Below, one piece after another: positions 1 to 5,470 of a DNA stretch of 7,402 nt. Below the pieces are notes generated by a model. It had not been told where the DNA came from. It saw only the letters and a program-made list of their open reading frames with translations, and searched no databases. The DNA comes from Propionibacteriales bacterium (GTDB lineage: Bacteria > Actinomycetota > Actinomycetes > Propionibacteriales > Propionibacteriaceae), in contig JAKDKP010000097.1 in NCBI GenBank assembly GCA_030453285.1, positions 1 to 7,402 on the forward strand, given 5' to 3'. A program made the translations under genes and the position numbers. The first letter of the stretch is position 1. Every line of letters starts with the position of its first letter.

Positions 1-84
1 GGGTGAGGTCTGGTCGAGGATGTGTTGCCAGGCCGATGTGAGGTCGTCCGCGCTGCGGCGAGCCGTACCCGGTGACTCTGACAA
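1..84 (-). CDS. dnaA: Chromosomal replication initiator DnaA, N-terminal fragment (cut by window edge)
   Basis: Reading leftward from a TTG codon at 84-82 gives 28 codons that run off the window, ending DDLTSAWQHILDQTSP. This resembles the start of DnaA domain I, which has a short variable lead, then an acidic/hydrophobic helix with a conserved Trp (here Trp19) and binds DnaB and other DnaA molecules. DnaA is the AAA+ protein that melts oriC. The TTG start is chosen because GGGAG (94-90 on this strand) sits 5 nt upstream; in-frame GTG codons at 96-94 and 90-88 are alternatives with no usable ribosome site. The position, divergent from rpmH, is the standard bacterial arrangement and is the strongest support, since only 28 residues are visible and the ATPase and DNA-binding domains lie outside the window. 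Confidence 0.75.
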   Translation of the reverse strand, partial: MSESPGTARRSADDLTSAWQHILDQTSP

Positions 85-89
85 CTTCA

Positions 90-94
90 CTCCC
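90..94 (-). promoter_or_regulatory. Ribosome binding site deciding the dnaA start
   Basis: GGGAG on the minus strand is followed by 5 nt (TGAAG) and then TTG. This spacing favours the TTG at 84 over the two nearby in-frame GTG codons, which overlap or precede this site. Confidence 0.5.
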
Positions 95-165
95 ACAGAC
101 GACTCGAGTGGTGGAGAAACTTCCCTGTGCAGGATCCTGCGCCCCTGGCAAACGTACCGACGGCG

Positions 166-174
166 TCATCCACA
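166..174 (+). promoter_or_regulatory. DnaA box (8/9)
   Basis: TCATCCACA differs from TTATCCACA only at position 2. It lies 12 bp from the start of the next, perfect actinobacterial box, in the same orientation, 80-90 bp upstream of the dnaA start. Confidence 0.55.
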
Positions 175-177
175 TGT

Positions 178-186
178 TTGTCCACA
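178..186 (+). promoter_or_regulatory. DnaA box, perfect actinobacterial form
   Basis: TTGTCCACA matches the TT(G/A)TCCACA consensus used by high-GC Gram-positive DnaA proteins. TCCACAAGCT (181-190), which overlaps it, is exactly repeated in inverted orientation at 230-239. Confidence 0.75.
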
Positions 187-234
187 AGCTGTGCGCAAGT
201 GGGTGCCAACGAGGGTAACGCGGTTCCCAAGCTT

Positions 235-243
235 GTGGAAACC
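235..243 (-). promoter_or_regulatory. Weak DnaA box (7/9)
   Basis: The minus strand reads GTTTCCACA, two changes from TTGTCCACA. It faces the perfect box at 178-186, with which it shares a 10-bp inverted repeat (181-190 and 230-239). Confidence 0.4.
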
Positions 244-413
244 TGTCCGGCACCTTCCACACCGGCAGGCAACAAGGGCCGGGCGAAGAGGCTGAAGGGG
301 TGAGATTACTGACCCGGGCGGACCCTCCGCAACCTTGACGCGGCGATGATTGTGTGTCCCCCGGCGTGTCGACTGGACGCCGAACCTGATGCCCGTACGG
401 TGTGCGCGGCAGT

Positions 414-442
414 TTGACCGTGCGTCGGCGCGCACGTACCGT
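414..442 (+). promoter_or_regulatory. Vegetative promoter for rpmH operon
   Basis: TTGACC at 414-419, a 17-nt spacer, and TACCGT at 437-442 (fitting TAnnnT) make a good main-sigma-factor promoter. Transcription would begin near 449, giving a leader of about 120 nt before the rpmH start at 569. A DnaA box begins only about 6 nt after the predicted start point. The match is by eye. Confidence 0.55.
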
Positions 443-454
443 TGGGCAGTCGCT

Positions 455-463
455 GTATCCACA
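455..463 (+). promoter_or_regulatory. DnaA box (8/9) just downstream of rpmH promoter
   Basis: GTATCCACA differs from TTATCCACA only at the first base. Bound DnaA here would overlap the initially transcribed region of the predicted rpmH promoter, a position typical of repression. Confidence 0.5.
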
Positions 464-568
464 GCGCCCAGTCTTCTGCGCCCACGAACGTGCCCGTTCT
501 CCACGCCGGTGCCAGAGGCGAAATTCACGTACGACCGACGAGCAACCCACGAACGGGGAGTCATTCCA

Positions 569-706
569 GTGACCAAGCGCACTTTCCAGCCGAGCAACCG
601 GCGTCGCAGCCGAACCCACGGGTTCCGGGCCCGGATGCGGACCCGCGCCGGGCGCAGCATCCTTGCTGCCCGCCGTCGCAAGGGCCGCGAAGAGCTGTCC
701 GCCTGA
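569..706 (+). CDS. rpmH: 50S ribosomal protein L34
   Basis: A 45-residue, extremely Arg/Lys-rich protein that binds 23S rRNA in the large ribosomal subunit. The sequence shows the nearly invariant L34 core: [17 protein letters not shown], then an RMRTRAGR segment, then AARRRKGR. The length is usual for the family. The start is a GTG at 569, chosen because the protein then begins M-T-K-R-T-F-Q-P like other L34 proteins and because GGGGAG (555-560) lies 8 nt upstream. The frame remains open far upstream (from about 350), but that part has no L34 similarity. It is the first gene of the operon, divergent from dnaA, and its stop lies 8 nt before rnpA. Confidence 0.97.
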   Translation: MTKRTFQPSNRRRSRTHGFRARMRTRAGRSILAARRRKGREELSA

Positions 707-714
707 CCTCTGCG

Positions 715-1056
715 ATGCTGCCCTCACCCCAGCGGATGCGGTCTGCTGACGAATTCCGGGCCACCGTGCGTGGCGGAGTTCGTGCGGGACGGAGCAGCGT
801 GGTCGTGCATGCCACGACCAGCCCCGAGGCCGGTCGACGGGTCGGTTTCGTGGTGTCCAAGGCGGTCGGAAATGCCGTCATCCGCAATCGGGTGAAGCGT
901 CGCTTGCGTCACCTGGCTGTCAACCAGCTCGCCACCAGCCCCGACCACACCCGATGGGTGATCCGGGCCCTGCCGCCGTCATCGGCCGCGGGCGCGGAAC
1001 TGGGTGCCGATCTCGGCGATGCCTGGGCGCGCTGCCTACGGAAGCTGACACGATGA
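715..1056 (+). CDS. rnpA: Ribonuclease P protein component
   Basis: Protein subunit of RNase P, which helps the catalytic RNA bind precursor tRNA and remove its 5' leader. The 113-residue length is normal. It shows the family hallmarks in order: MRSADEF near residues 8-14 (the conserved aromatic that contacts the pre-tRNA leader is Phe14), [16 protein letters not shown] at 40-55, and the RNR motif RNRVKRRLR at 57-65, which contacts the RNA. The ATG at 715 gives the usual MLP...R-M-R-S-x-D/E-F beginning. No strong ribosome site precedes it, so translation may be coupled to rpmH, which ends 8 nt upstream. Its TGA overlaps the ATG of yidD (ATGA), indicating coupling downstream as well. Confidence 0.97.
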   Translation: MLPSPQRMRSADEFRATVRGGVRAGRSSVVVHATTSPEAGRRVGFVVSKAVGNAVIRNRVKRRLRHLAVNQLATSPDHTRWVIRALPPSSAAGAELGADLGDAWARCLRKLTR

Positions 1057-1367
1057 AGCCGGTCCTGATCGGCCTACTCAAGGCGTACCGCCTCCTGATC
1101 AGCCCGCTGTACGGCAACACCTGTCGCTACTGGCCGACTTGTTCGTCGTACGCGTTGGGCGCGGTGGAGCACCATGGGGCCGTACGGGGAACCTGGCTGA
1201 CGGTGCGTCGATTGGGACGTTGCCATCCGTGGGCCAGCGGCGGCTACGACCCGGTGCCCGGCACGCCCGAGGCCGAACGGTGGGCCGCCGAACAGGAGTC
1301 GGCCCGGGTCGACACCCGCTTGCCGAACGAACGCCCGCACAGTGTGCTGTGCGGACAACAGGACTGA
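1053..1367 (+). CDS. yidD: Membrane protein insertion efficiency factor YidD
   Basis: A small 104-residue membrane-associated protein thought to assist Sec/YidC-dependent insertion of membrane proteins. The sequence has the family core: [20 protein letters not shown] at 11-30, [12 protein letters not shown] at 31-42, then [15 protein letters not shown] at 55-69. The three conserved cysteines are Cys24, Cys30 and Cys57. The N-terminal stretch (3-20) is amphipathic and likely lies on the inner face of the membrane. The C-terminal 35 residues are polar and variable, as in relatives. The start overlaps the rnpA stop by 4 nt and the stop is 8 nt before yidC, so expression is probably coupled along the operon and matched to YidC. 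Confidence 0.95.
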   Translation: MKPVLIGLLKAYRLLISPLYGNTCRYWPTCSSYALGAVEHHGAVRGTWLTVRRLGRCHPWASGGYDPVPGTPEAERWAAEQESARVDTRLPNERPHSVLCGQQD

Positions 1368-1375
1368 GGAAACTG

Positions 1376-2386
1376 ATGGAAACGTTGATCCCGCTGTTGG
1401 TGCCGATGGGCATCTTCGAAAGCATCGGTGGGTTCTTCACGACCCTGATGACGCCGCTGCACTGGGCGGTGTCCGGTCTGCTGGTTCTCTTCCATTGGCT
1501 GTTCTCCCCGCTGTTGGGCACCGACTCCGGGGCGACCTGGGTGCTGGCCATCGTCAGTCTCACCATCGTCGTCCGCGCCTGCACCATCCCGCTGTTCGTG
1601 AAGCAGATCCAGTCCTCGCGGAACATGCAGATGATCCAGCCCAAGATCAAGGAACTGCAGAAGAAGTACGGCCACGACCGGGAACGCCTGGGGTCGGAGA
1701 CGATGAAGCTGTACCGGGAGGAGAACGCCAACCCGATGGCGTCCTGCCTGCCGATGCTGCTGATGATGCCGGTCTTCTTCGCCCTGTTCCAGGTCCTCTC
1801 GGGGGCGTCCCGGGGCGAGGCCCTGGGCTCCTGGTTGGTGGATCGTCCTGACCTGGTCGAGTCCCTACGGGCGGCCACCATCTTCGGTGCCCGGATCTCG
1901 GACCAGATGTGGCCATTCTCCGGATTCACCAATGTCTTCTTCGTCACCGTCATCCTGATCCTGGCGATGACCGGGACGATGTTCTACACCCAGCTCCAGC
2001 TGATGCGCAAGAACATGCCTCCCGAGGCACTGACCGGTCAGATGGCCCAACAGCAGAAGATCATGCTCTACATCTTCCCGGTGATCTTCGCCGTTGGTGG
2101 CGTGAACTTCCCTGTCGGTGTGCTGATCTACTGGCTCACCTCGAACCTGTGGACCGCCGGCCAGCAGTACTACATCATCAAGCGCAACCCCGCCCCCGGC
2201 ACCGAGGCCTTCACCGAATGGGAGGCCAAGCGCAAGGCGAAGGGCAAGCCTGTGGTCGCTGACCCGGCGGCCGCGGCGGCAACCGATGGCGATCCCGGCA
2301 CCGGGCCCACGGATGTGAACAAGATCCAACGCCAGCAGCCACGTCGACAGACCCGTTCGCAACGCAACACCAGGAATCAACGCTGA
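1376..2386 (+). CDS. yidC: Membrane protein insertase YidC (Oxa1 family)
   Basis: A 336-residue insertase that folds and inserts membrane proteins alone or with SecYEG. Hydrophobic segments are visible at about 31-48, 54-74, 121-142, 183-205 and 228-262. Arg67 in IVVRACTIPLF matches the conserved positive residue of the hydrophilic groove that receives substrate. Residues 77-118 form the charged cytoplasmic hairpin (QPKIKELQKKYG...), followed by NPMASCLPMLLMMPVFFALF, the family signature. The C-terminal tail (about 270-336) is Ala/Pro-rich and ends very basic (QPRRQTRSQRNTRNQR), a likely ribosome contact. There is no lipobox. The ATG at 1376 is preceded by GAGGA at 5 nt. The length is typical of the short actinobacterial type without the large periplasmic domain of enterobacterial YidC. 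Confidence 0.96.
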   Translation: METLIPLLVPMGIFESIGGFFTTLMTPLHWAVSGLLVLFHWLFSPLLGTDSGATWVLAIVSLTIVVRACTIPLFVKQIQSSRNMQMIQPKIKELQKKYGHDRERLGSETMKLYREENANPMASCLPMLLMMPVFFALFQVLSGASRGEALGSWLVDRPDLVESLRAATIFGARISDQMWPFSGFTNVFFVTVILILAMTGTMFYTQLQLMRKNMPPEALTGQMAQQQKIMLYIFPVIFAVGGVNFPVGVLIYWLTSNLWTAGQQYYIIKRNPAPGTEAFTEWEAKRKAKGKPVVADPAAAAATDGDPGTGPTDVNKIQRQQPRRQTRSQRNTRNQR

Positions 2387-2403
2387 CGGTGGCCCTCACC
2401 GTC
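2385..2403 (+). terminator. Hairpin overlapping the yidC stop codon
   Basis: GACGGTG (2385-2391), loop GCCCT, and CACCGTC (2397-2403) form a perfect 7-bp stem that begins inside the yidC TGA. No T-run follows, so it is not a standard strong terminator. It may act as a partial terminator, an RNA-stability element or a processing site that separates yidC from jag expression. Confidence 0.4.
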
Positions 2404-2426
2404 TGACCACGATCATCGAGACCGAT

Positions 2427-2441
2427 GGCGCAGGATGCGCC
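2427..2441 (+). promoter_or_regulatory. Small hairpin upstream of the jag ribosome site
   Basis: GGCGCA (2427-2432), loop GGA, and TGCGCC (2436-2441) form a perfect 6-bp GC-rich stem that ends 12 nt before the jag AGGAG (2454-2458). It could tune translation of jag. A 6-bp stem can also occur by chance in GC-rich DNA. Confidence 0.3.
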
Positions 2442-2464
2442 TCCGCAGAGCCCAGGAGCACGTG

Positions 2465-3121
2465 ATGAGCACCGAGTCCAGCATGACCGAGATCGACTCC
2501 ACCCAGACCGACAAGACCCCGGACACCGATCCCACCGAGGCGGCGGTGACCGAGGAGATCGGGGCCCCTGCAGACCAGGGACCGACCCCTGACGCTCCCG
2601 GTGACACCGATGAGGCCACTGCCGACGGCGTCACCGACGGATCGGACGGAGCGAAGAAGTCCACGTCGGCCAGCGTCGTTGACTCCGAGGGTGAAGTGGC
2701 TGCGGACTACCTGGAGGAACTGCTCGACATCGCCGATCTGGACGGCGACATCGACACCTACGCCGAGAGTGGACGCGCCCAGGTGTCGGTCGTCACCGAC
2801 TCGCAGGTGCTGGTTGGCCCCGATGGCGAGGTCCTGGAGGCCCTGCAGGAGCTGGTCCGGCTCGCCGTGATGGCCGAGACCGGGAACCGTACGCGGCTGA
2901 TGCTGGACGTGGCCGGCTTCCGGGAGAAGCGTCGCAAGGAGCTGCGCGATCTGGCCACCGATGCGGTCCAGGAGGTCAAGGACGCCAAGGAGCCGGTCCG
3001 CCTGGCGCCGATGAACCCATTCGAACGCAAGATCGTCCACGACGCGGTCGCCGCCGCCGGACTGGTCAGCGAGTCCGAGGGCGAAGAGCCCAACCGCCGC
3101 GTCATCGTTCTGCCGGCCTGA
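2465..3121 (+). CDS. jag: KH/R3H RNA-binding protein Jag (KhpB)
   Basis: A 218-residue protein of the Jag/KhpB (SpoIIIJ-associated) family that binds single-stranded nucleic acid and, in Gram-positives, influences cell shape and division through RNA. Residues 1-75 are acidic, Asp/Thr/Glu-rich and probably disordered. The conserved part starts at EVAADYLEELLDIADLDGDI (77-96), followed by a KH domain with its GxxG loop at 118-121 (GPDG), EALQELVRLAV (125-135) and RTRLMLDVAGFR (142-153). The R3H domain covers about 182-217, with PFERKIVHDAVA and the signature Arg188-x3-His192. The ATG at 2465 is preceded by AGGAG at 6 nt; an ATG at 2435 in frame lacks a ribosome site. The acidic residue in the GxxG loop is unusual compared with GKRG- or GRGG-type loops. 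The stop is 2 nt before rsmG. Confidence 0.93.
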   Translation: MSTESSMTEIDSTQTDKTPDTDPTEAAVTEEIGAPADQGPTPDAPGDTDEATADGVTDGSDGAKKSTSASVVDSEGEVAADYLEELLDIADLDGDIDTYAESGRAQVSVVTDSQVLVGPDGEVLEALQELVRLAVMAETGNRTRLMLDVAGFREKRRKELRDLATDAVQEVKDAKEPVRLAPMNPFERKIVHDAVAAAGLVSESEGEEPNRRVIVLPA

Positions 3122-3123
3122 GT

Positions 3124-3744
3124 GTGATCGTGCTTCCGGCCCCCGGAGTGGTTCGTGATCTCTTCGGTGACCGGACGGCGGTGATCGAGCAGTACGCCGA
3201 GATCCTCGCTGGGCGCGGGATCGAGTGGGGTCTGCTGGGACCACGGGAGGCCGACCGGATCTGGGACCGGCACATCCTGAACAGCGCCGCGCTGGCCTCG
3301 CTGGTGTCGGAGAACGCGACGGTCGTCGATGTCGGGAGTGGCGCGGGCCTGCCCGGGATTCCGCTGGCCATTGCCCGTCCCGATCTGCGGGTCACCTGTA
3401 TCGAACCCCTGCTGCGCCGGGCGAACTTCCTCGAGCTGGCCATTGAGGAGCTGGATCTGAGTGATCGGGTGACAGTGGTCCGGGACCGGGCCGAGGACCA
3501 TCGTTCCTCGTACGACGTTGTCACCAGTCGAGCCCTGGCACCGTTGGACAAGTTGGTGCGTTGGAGCTGGCCACTGGTCACTGCCGGTGGGGCCGTGCTG
3601 GCGATCAAGGGAGCCTCGGCCGGCGAGGAGGTCATCCGCCACGAGAGGTCCCTGACACGACAGAAGCTGATGGCCGAGGTGCTGTCCGTACGAGCAAGCC
3701 CGGACGCTGAACCGGCAACGGTGGTGCGTATCCGACGCCGTTGA
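3124..3744 (+). CDS. rsmG: 16S rRNA (guanine-N7) methyltransferase RsmG
   Basis: A 206-residue SAM-dependent enzyme (GidB family) that methylates N7 of G527 (E. coli numbering) in the 530 loop of 16S rRNA; loss gives low-level streptomycin resistance in other bacteria. Visible motifs: IWDRHILNSA at 46-55, the SAM-binding motif VVDVGSGAGLPGIPLA at 67-82, the acidic residue after strand 2 in TCIEPL (Glu94), RRANFLELA at 98-106, VTSRALAPL at 133-141, and AIKG at 160-163. The length matches the family. The start is a GTG at 3124, 2 nt after the jag stop, with no ribosome site of its own, so translation is probably coupled to jag. It is the last gene of the rpmH operon and is followed by two hairpins. 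Confidence 0.95.
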   Translation: MIVLPAPGVVRDLFGDRTAVIEQYAEILAGRGIEWGLLGPREADRIWDRHILNSAALASLVSENATVVDVGSGAGLPGIPLAIARPDLRVTCIEPLLRRANFLELAIEELDLSDRVTVVRDRAEDHRSSYDVVTSRALAPLDKLVRWSWPLVTAGGAVLAIKGASAGEEVIRHERSLTRQKLMAEVLSVRASPDAEPATVVRIRRR

Positions 3745-3761
3745 TGCTGCGCTAGGGGCTA

Positions 3762-3788
3762 CGGATTCCTTGTGGGTAAGGGAATCCG
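3762..3788. terminator. Hairpin after rsmG, probable terminator
   Basis: CGGATTCC (3762-3769) and GGAATCCG (3781-3788) are perfect complements. Two further pairs (one G-T, one T-A) bring the loop down to GTGGGTA. It lies 17 nt after the rsmG stop, between convergent genes. No T-run follows, as is common for actinobacterial terminators. Confidence 0.5.
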
Positions 3789-3802
3789 AGCATGCGGACG
3801 CG

Positions 3803-3857
3803 GAGTTGATCATGGTCGACGGATCACCACTCGAATCTCGGCGACCATGATCAACTC
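3803..3857. repeat. Perfect 16-bp inverted repeat between convergent genes
   Basis: GAGTTGATCATGGTCG (3803-3818) is exactly complemented by CGACCATGATCAACTC (3842-3857), around a 23-nt loop. It begins 58 nt after the rsmG stop and ends 5 nt before the stop of the leftward transporter gene. The placement fits a bidirectional terminator, and the arm length is well beyond chance. It is AT-richer than its surroundings and each arm contains the palindrome TGATCA, so it may be one member of a dispersed repeat family; only one copy is in this window. Confidence 0.7.
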
Positions 3858-3862
3858 GCTTG

Positions 3863-5260
3863 TCAGCCAGCCAGATTGTCCTCGTACGCGGTGTCGCGGG
3901 TCTCGCTGGTGAGCACGAGGGAGATGAGGGTGACCACTGCGGCTCCGGTGAGATAGAGCCCGACGAGGACGGGGCTTCCGTCAGCCAGCGACCACAGGGC
4001 CACGGCGATGAAGGGTGCGACCGCGGCCCCCAGGATCGAGGAGAGGTTGTACGAGACCGCCGACCCGGTGTAGCGGACGTTGGTGGGAAACATCTCGGGC
4101 AGCAGAGCCCCCATCGGCCCGTACGTCAGGCCCATCAGGATGAAGCCGATGATGATGCCGGCCATGATGCCGGCGAAGTTCCCCAGTCCGAACAACGGGA
4201 CCCACACCAGCCCGTACAGACCGATCACCACGGTGACCCAGATCAGGCTCTTGCGGCGCCCGAACCGTTCAGCCAGTGGGCCGGAAACGACCACGCAGAC
4301 ACCGAAGAACACCACGCCGACAATCAACATCACCAAGAAGTCGTCCCGAGCAAACCCGAGTCCGGGGGTGAACCCGTTCGGGTCGAAGGGTTTTCCGGCC
4401 TTCTCCGCGGCCGCCCTCGCTTTGTCGATCGAGTTGGTGGTGGTCCCGTACGTCAGCAGGAAGGCGGTCAGCAGATAGAAGATGACGTACGTGGCGAGCA
4501 TGTTGAAGGTGCCGAGGACCAGTGGCTTCCAGTGCTTGCCGACGGTGACGGCCAGAGGGAGGGCGGTCACATGACCCTCGGTCTTGACGCGCGTGAAGGT
4601 GCTGGACTCGACGAGCTGGAGCCGGACGTACAGGCCGACCAGGACAAGCACGGCGCTGGCGAGGAACGGGAAGCGCCAGCCCCAAGTGGCGAAGAAGTCC
4701 GGCGCCATGGTCTTGGAGACGACCAGGAAGAAGACGTTGGCGATGATGAATCCGATCGGTGCACCGAGCTGAGGGAAGGTGCCGTAGATGGCACGTCGCC
4801 CCGGCGGTGCGTTCTCGGTGGCCAGGAGTGCGGCGCCGGACCACTCCCCGCCCAACCCGACGCCTTGGAGGAACCGCAACAGGACCAACAGTGCCGGGGC
4901 GGCGAACCCCCAGCCGGGCGTGCTGGCACCGGGAAGACAACCGATCAGAAAGGTCGCCAGGCCCATGGTGAGCAAGGATCCAACCAAGGTGCCCTTTCGG
5001 CCGATCCGGTCTCCGAGATGGCCGAACAGGATGGAGCCGAGTGGCCGGCCGATGAAGGCGGCACCGAAGGCACCGAAGGACTGCAGTAGCGCGACGGTGG
5101 GATTGGCGGCGTGGGGGAAGAACAAGGTGGGGAACACCAGCACCGCCGCCGTGGCGTAGATGTAGAAGTCGTAGAACTCGATGGAGGTGCCGATGACCGA
5201 GGCAAAGAGAACTCGACCGCGTGAGTTGGCACGCGGTGGCGCTGCACTGGAGACGGACAA
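3863..5260 (-). CDS. MFS transporter, metabolite:H+ symporter (MHS) type
   Basis: A 465-residue inner-membrane protein of the major facilitator superfamily with about 12 predicted membrane helices. It fits the metabolite:H+ symporter group (relatives move shikimate, alpha-ketoglutarate, proline/betaine or aromatic acids). Evidence includes IGTSIEFYDFYIYATAA (23-39) in helix 1, two copies of MFS motif A (GHLGDRIGRKGTL at 80-92, GPLAERFGRRKSL at 327-339), LLRFLQGVGLGGEWSGAALL (127-146) and LLPEMFPTNVRYTGSAVSYN (387-406). A polar loop at about 272-306 separates helices 7 and 8. The substrate cannot be told from sequence. The TTG start at 5260 has GGAAGGA 7 nt upstream and gives the normal short N-terminus; the frame stays open to 5500, but that part has no family similarity. 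A GTG at 5254 is possible. The gene is convergent with rsmG and divergent from parA. Confidence 0.9.
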   Translation of the reverse strand: MSVSSAAPPRANSRGRVLFASVIGTSIEFYDFYIYATAAVLVFPTLFFPHAANPTVALLQSFGAFGAAFIGRPLGSILFGHLGDRIGRKGTLVGSLLTMGLATFLIGCLPGASTPGWGFAAPALLVLLRFLQGVGLGGEWSGAALLATENAPPGRRAIYGTFPQLGAPIGFIIANVFFLVVSKTMAPDFFATWGWRFPFLASAVLVLVGLYVRLQLVESSTFTRVKTEGHVTALPLAVTVGKHWKPLVLGTFNMLATYVIFYLLTAFLLTYGTTTNSIDKARAAAEKAGKPFDPNGFTPGLGFARDDFLVMLIVGVVFFGVCVVVSGPLAERFGRRKSLIWVTVVIGLYGLVWVPLFGLGNFAGIMAGIIIGFILMGLTYGPMGALLPEMFPTNVRYTGSAVSYNLSSILGAAVAPFIAVALWSLADGSPVLVGLYLTGAAVVTLISLVLTSETRDTAYEDNLAG

Positions 5261-5267
5261 GGGGTGA

Positions 5268-5274
5268 TCCTTCC
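5268..5274 (-). promoter_or_regulatory. Ribosome binding site deciding the transporter start
   Basis: GGAAGGA on the minus strand is 7 nt before a TTG at 5260 and 13 nt before a GTG at 5254. The better spacing supports the TTG start. Confidence 0.6.
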
Positions 5275-5316
5275 GGGTGTCGGGACACGGCGGATGCTCT
5301 TGACCGTCGGGTCGTG

Positions 5317-5346
5317 GGGTGAATGACGCAGATGGAGTATTCACCC
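5317..5346. promoter_or_regulatory. Operator-like inverted repeat upstream of the transporter
   Basis: GGGTGAAT (5317-5324) and ATTCACCC (5339-5346) are perfect complements separated by 14 bp. The centres of the two arms are 22 bp apart, about two helical turns, as for a dimeric repressor or activator. The repeat is about 57 bp upstream of the transporter start and overlaps a possible leftward -10 (AATACT), so it may control the transporter. Confidence 0.4.
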
Positions 5347-5460
5347 GAGCGCGGCATGTTGGGAAGAGTCTCAGGTGTCTGAGGTGGATCGCTGGCAAGG
5401 GTTCGGTCGAACGAGGCATCGTCCAGTAGATTGACGATGTTTCAACGAGGCCCGACGGAC

Positions 5461-5465
5461 GAGGA
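5461..5465 (+). promoter_or_regulatory. Ribosome binding site for the long form of parA
   Basis: GAGGA is 5 nt before ATG 5471. It is the main reason to place the parA start upstream of all three parS sites. A second candidate start, ATG 5591, has GGAAG (5581-5585) at 5 nt. Confidence 0.5.
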
Positions 5466-5470
5466 AGAAC

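Larger units (their letters stand above)
85..568. promoter_or_regulatory. Divergent dnaA/rpmH control region
   Basis: This 484-bp stretch lies between the divergent dnaA and rpmH starts and I see no convincing gene in it; the open frames that cross it are spurious frames of GC-rich DNA. It contains DnaA boxes at 166-174, 178-186, 235-243 (reverse) and 455-463, plus a weak reverse/forward pair of TTCCACA-like sites (235-241 and 255-261) that form a 7-bp inverted repeat. A good vegetative promoter for rpmH is at 414-442. A 6-bp stem with a 9-nt loop is at 362-382. I could not pick a confident dnaA promoter. The main actinobacterial oriC is usually between dnaA and dnaN, which is outside this window, so this is more likely an autoregulatory region or an auxiliary part of the origin. 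Confidence 0.7.
5261..5470. promoter_or_regulatory. Divergent transporter/parA control region
   Basis: This 210-bp stretch lies between the divergent transporter and parA starts. It holds an 8+8-bp inverted repeat (5317-5346), a small palindrome CTCAGGTGTCTGAG (5370-5383), and for parA a possible -10 element TAGATT (5427-5432) without a convincing -35. A leftward -10 candidate, AATACT, overlaps the right arm of the 5317-5346 repeat. No full parS lies here; the three sites are inside the parA frame. Confidence 0.5.

Noticed and set aside
335..363. TTGACG at 335-340 as an alternative rpmH promoter
   Set aside because: No acceptable -10 element lies 16-18 nt downstream. The pair at 414-442 is far better.
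442..714. The rnpA frame is open upstream through all of rpmH, suggesting a long overlapping RnpA as in Thermus
   Set aside because: The upstream part shows no RnpA similarity and the ATG at 715 gives a normal N-terminus and length. Arg-rich GC-rich rpmH DNA leaves several frames open by chance.
3860..5089. A 409-codon plus-strand open frame antiparallel to the transporter
   Set aside because: Its Gly/Asp/Glu/Gln/His-rich translation has no domain character and mirrors the transporter's codon pattern. The minus-strand frame has clear MFS motifs and a ribosome site.
3863..5260. Transporter as cargo of a transposon or genomic island
   Set aside because: No transposase, terminal inverted repeats, target duplication or tRNA is present. 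The 16-bp inverted repeat near its 3' end has no partner on the other side.
5438..5453. TGTTTCA at the start of this stretch as a fourth, half parS site
   Set aside because: Only the left arm resembles parS; the right arm is ACGAGGCCC instead of GTGAAACA, so ParB loading is unlikely.
5427..5459. TTGACG at 5431-5436 as a -35 for parA
   Set aside because: The matching -10 position (5454-5459) reads GACGGA and would overlap the translation start zone. TAGATT at 5427 as a -10 is more plausible but lacks a good -35.
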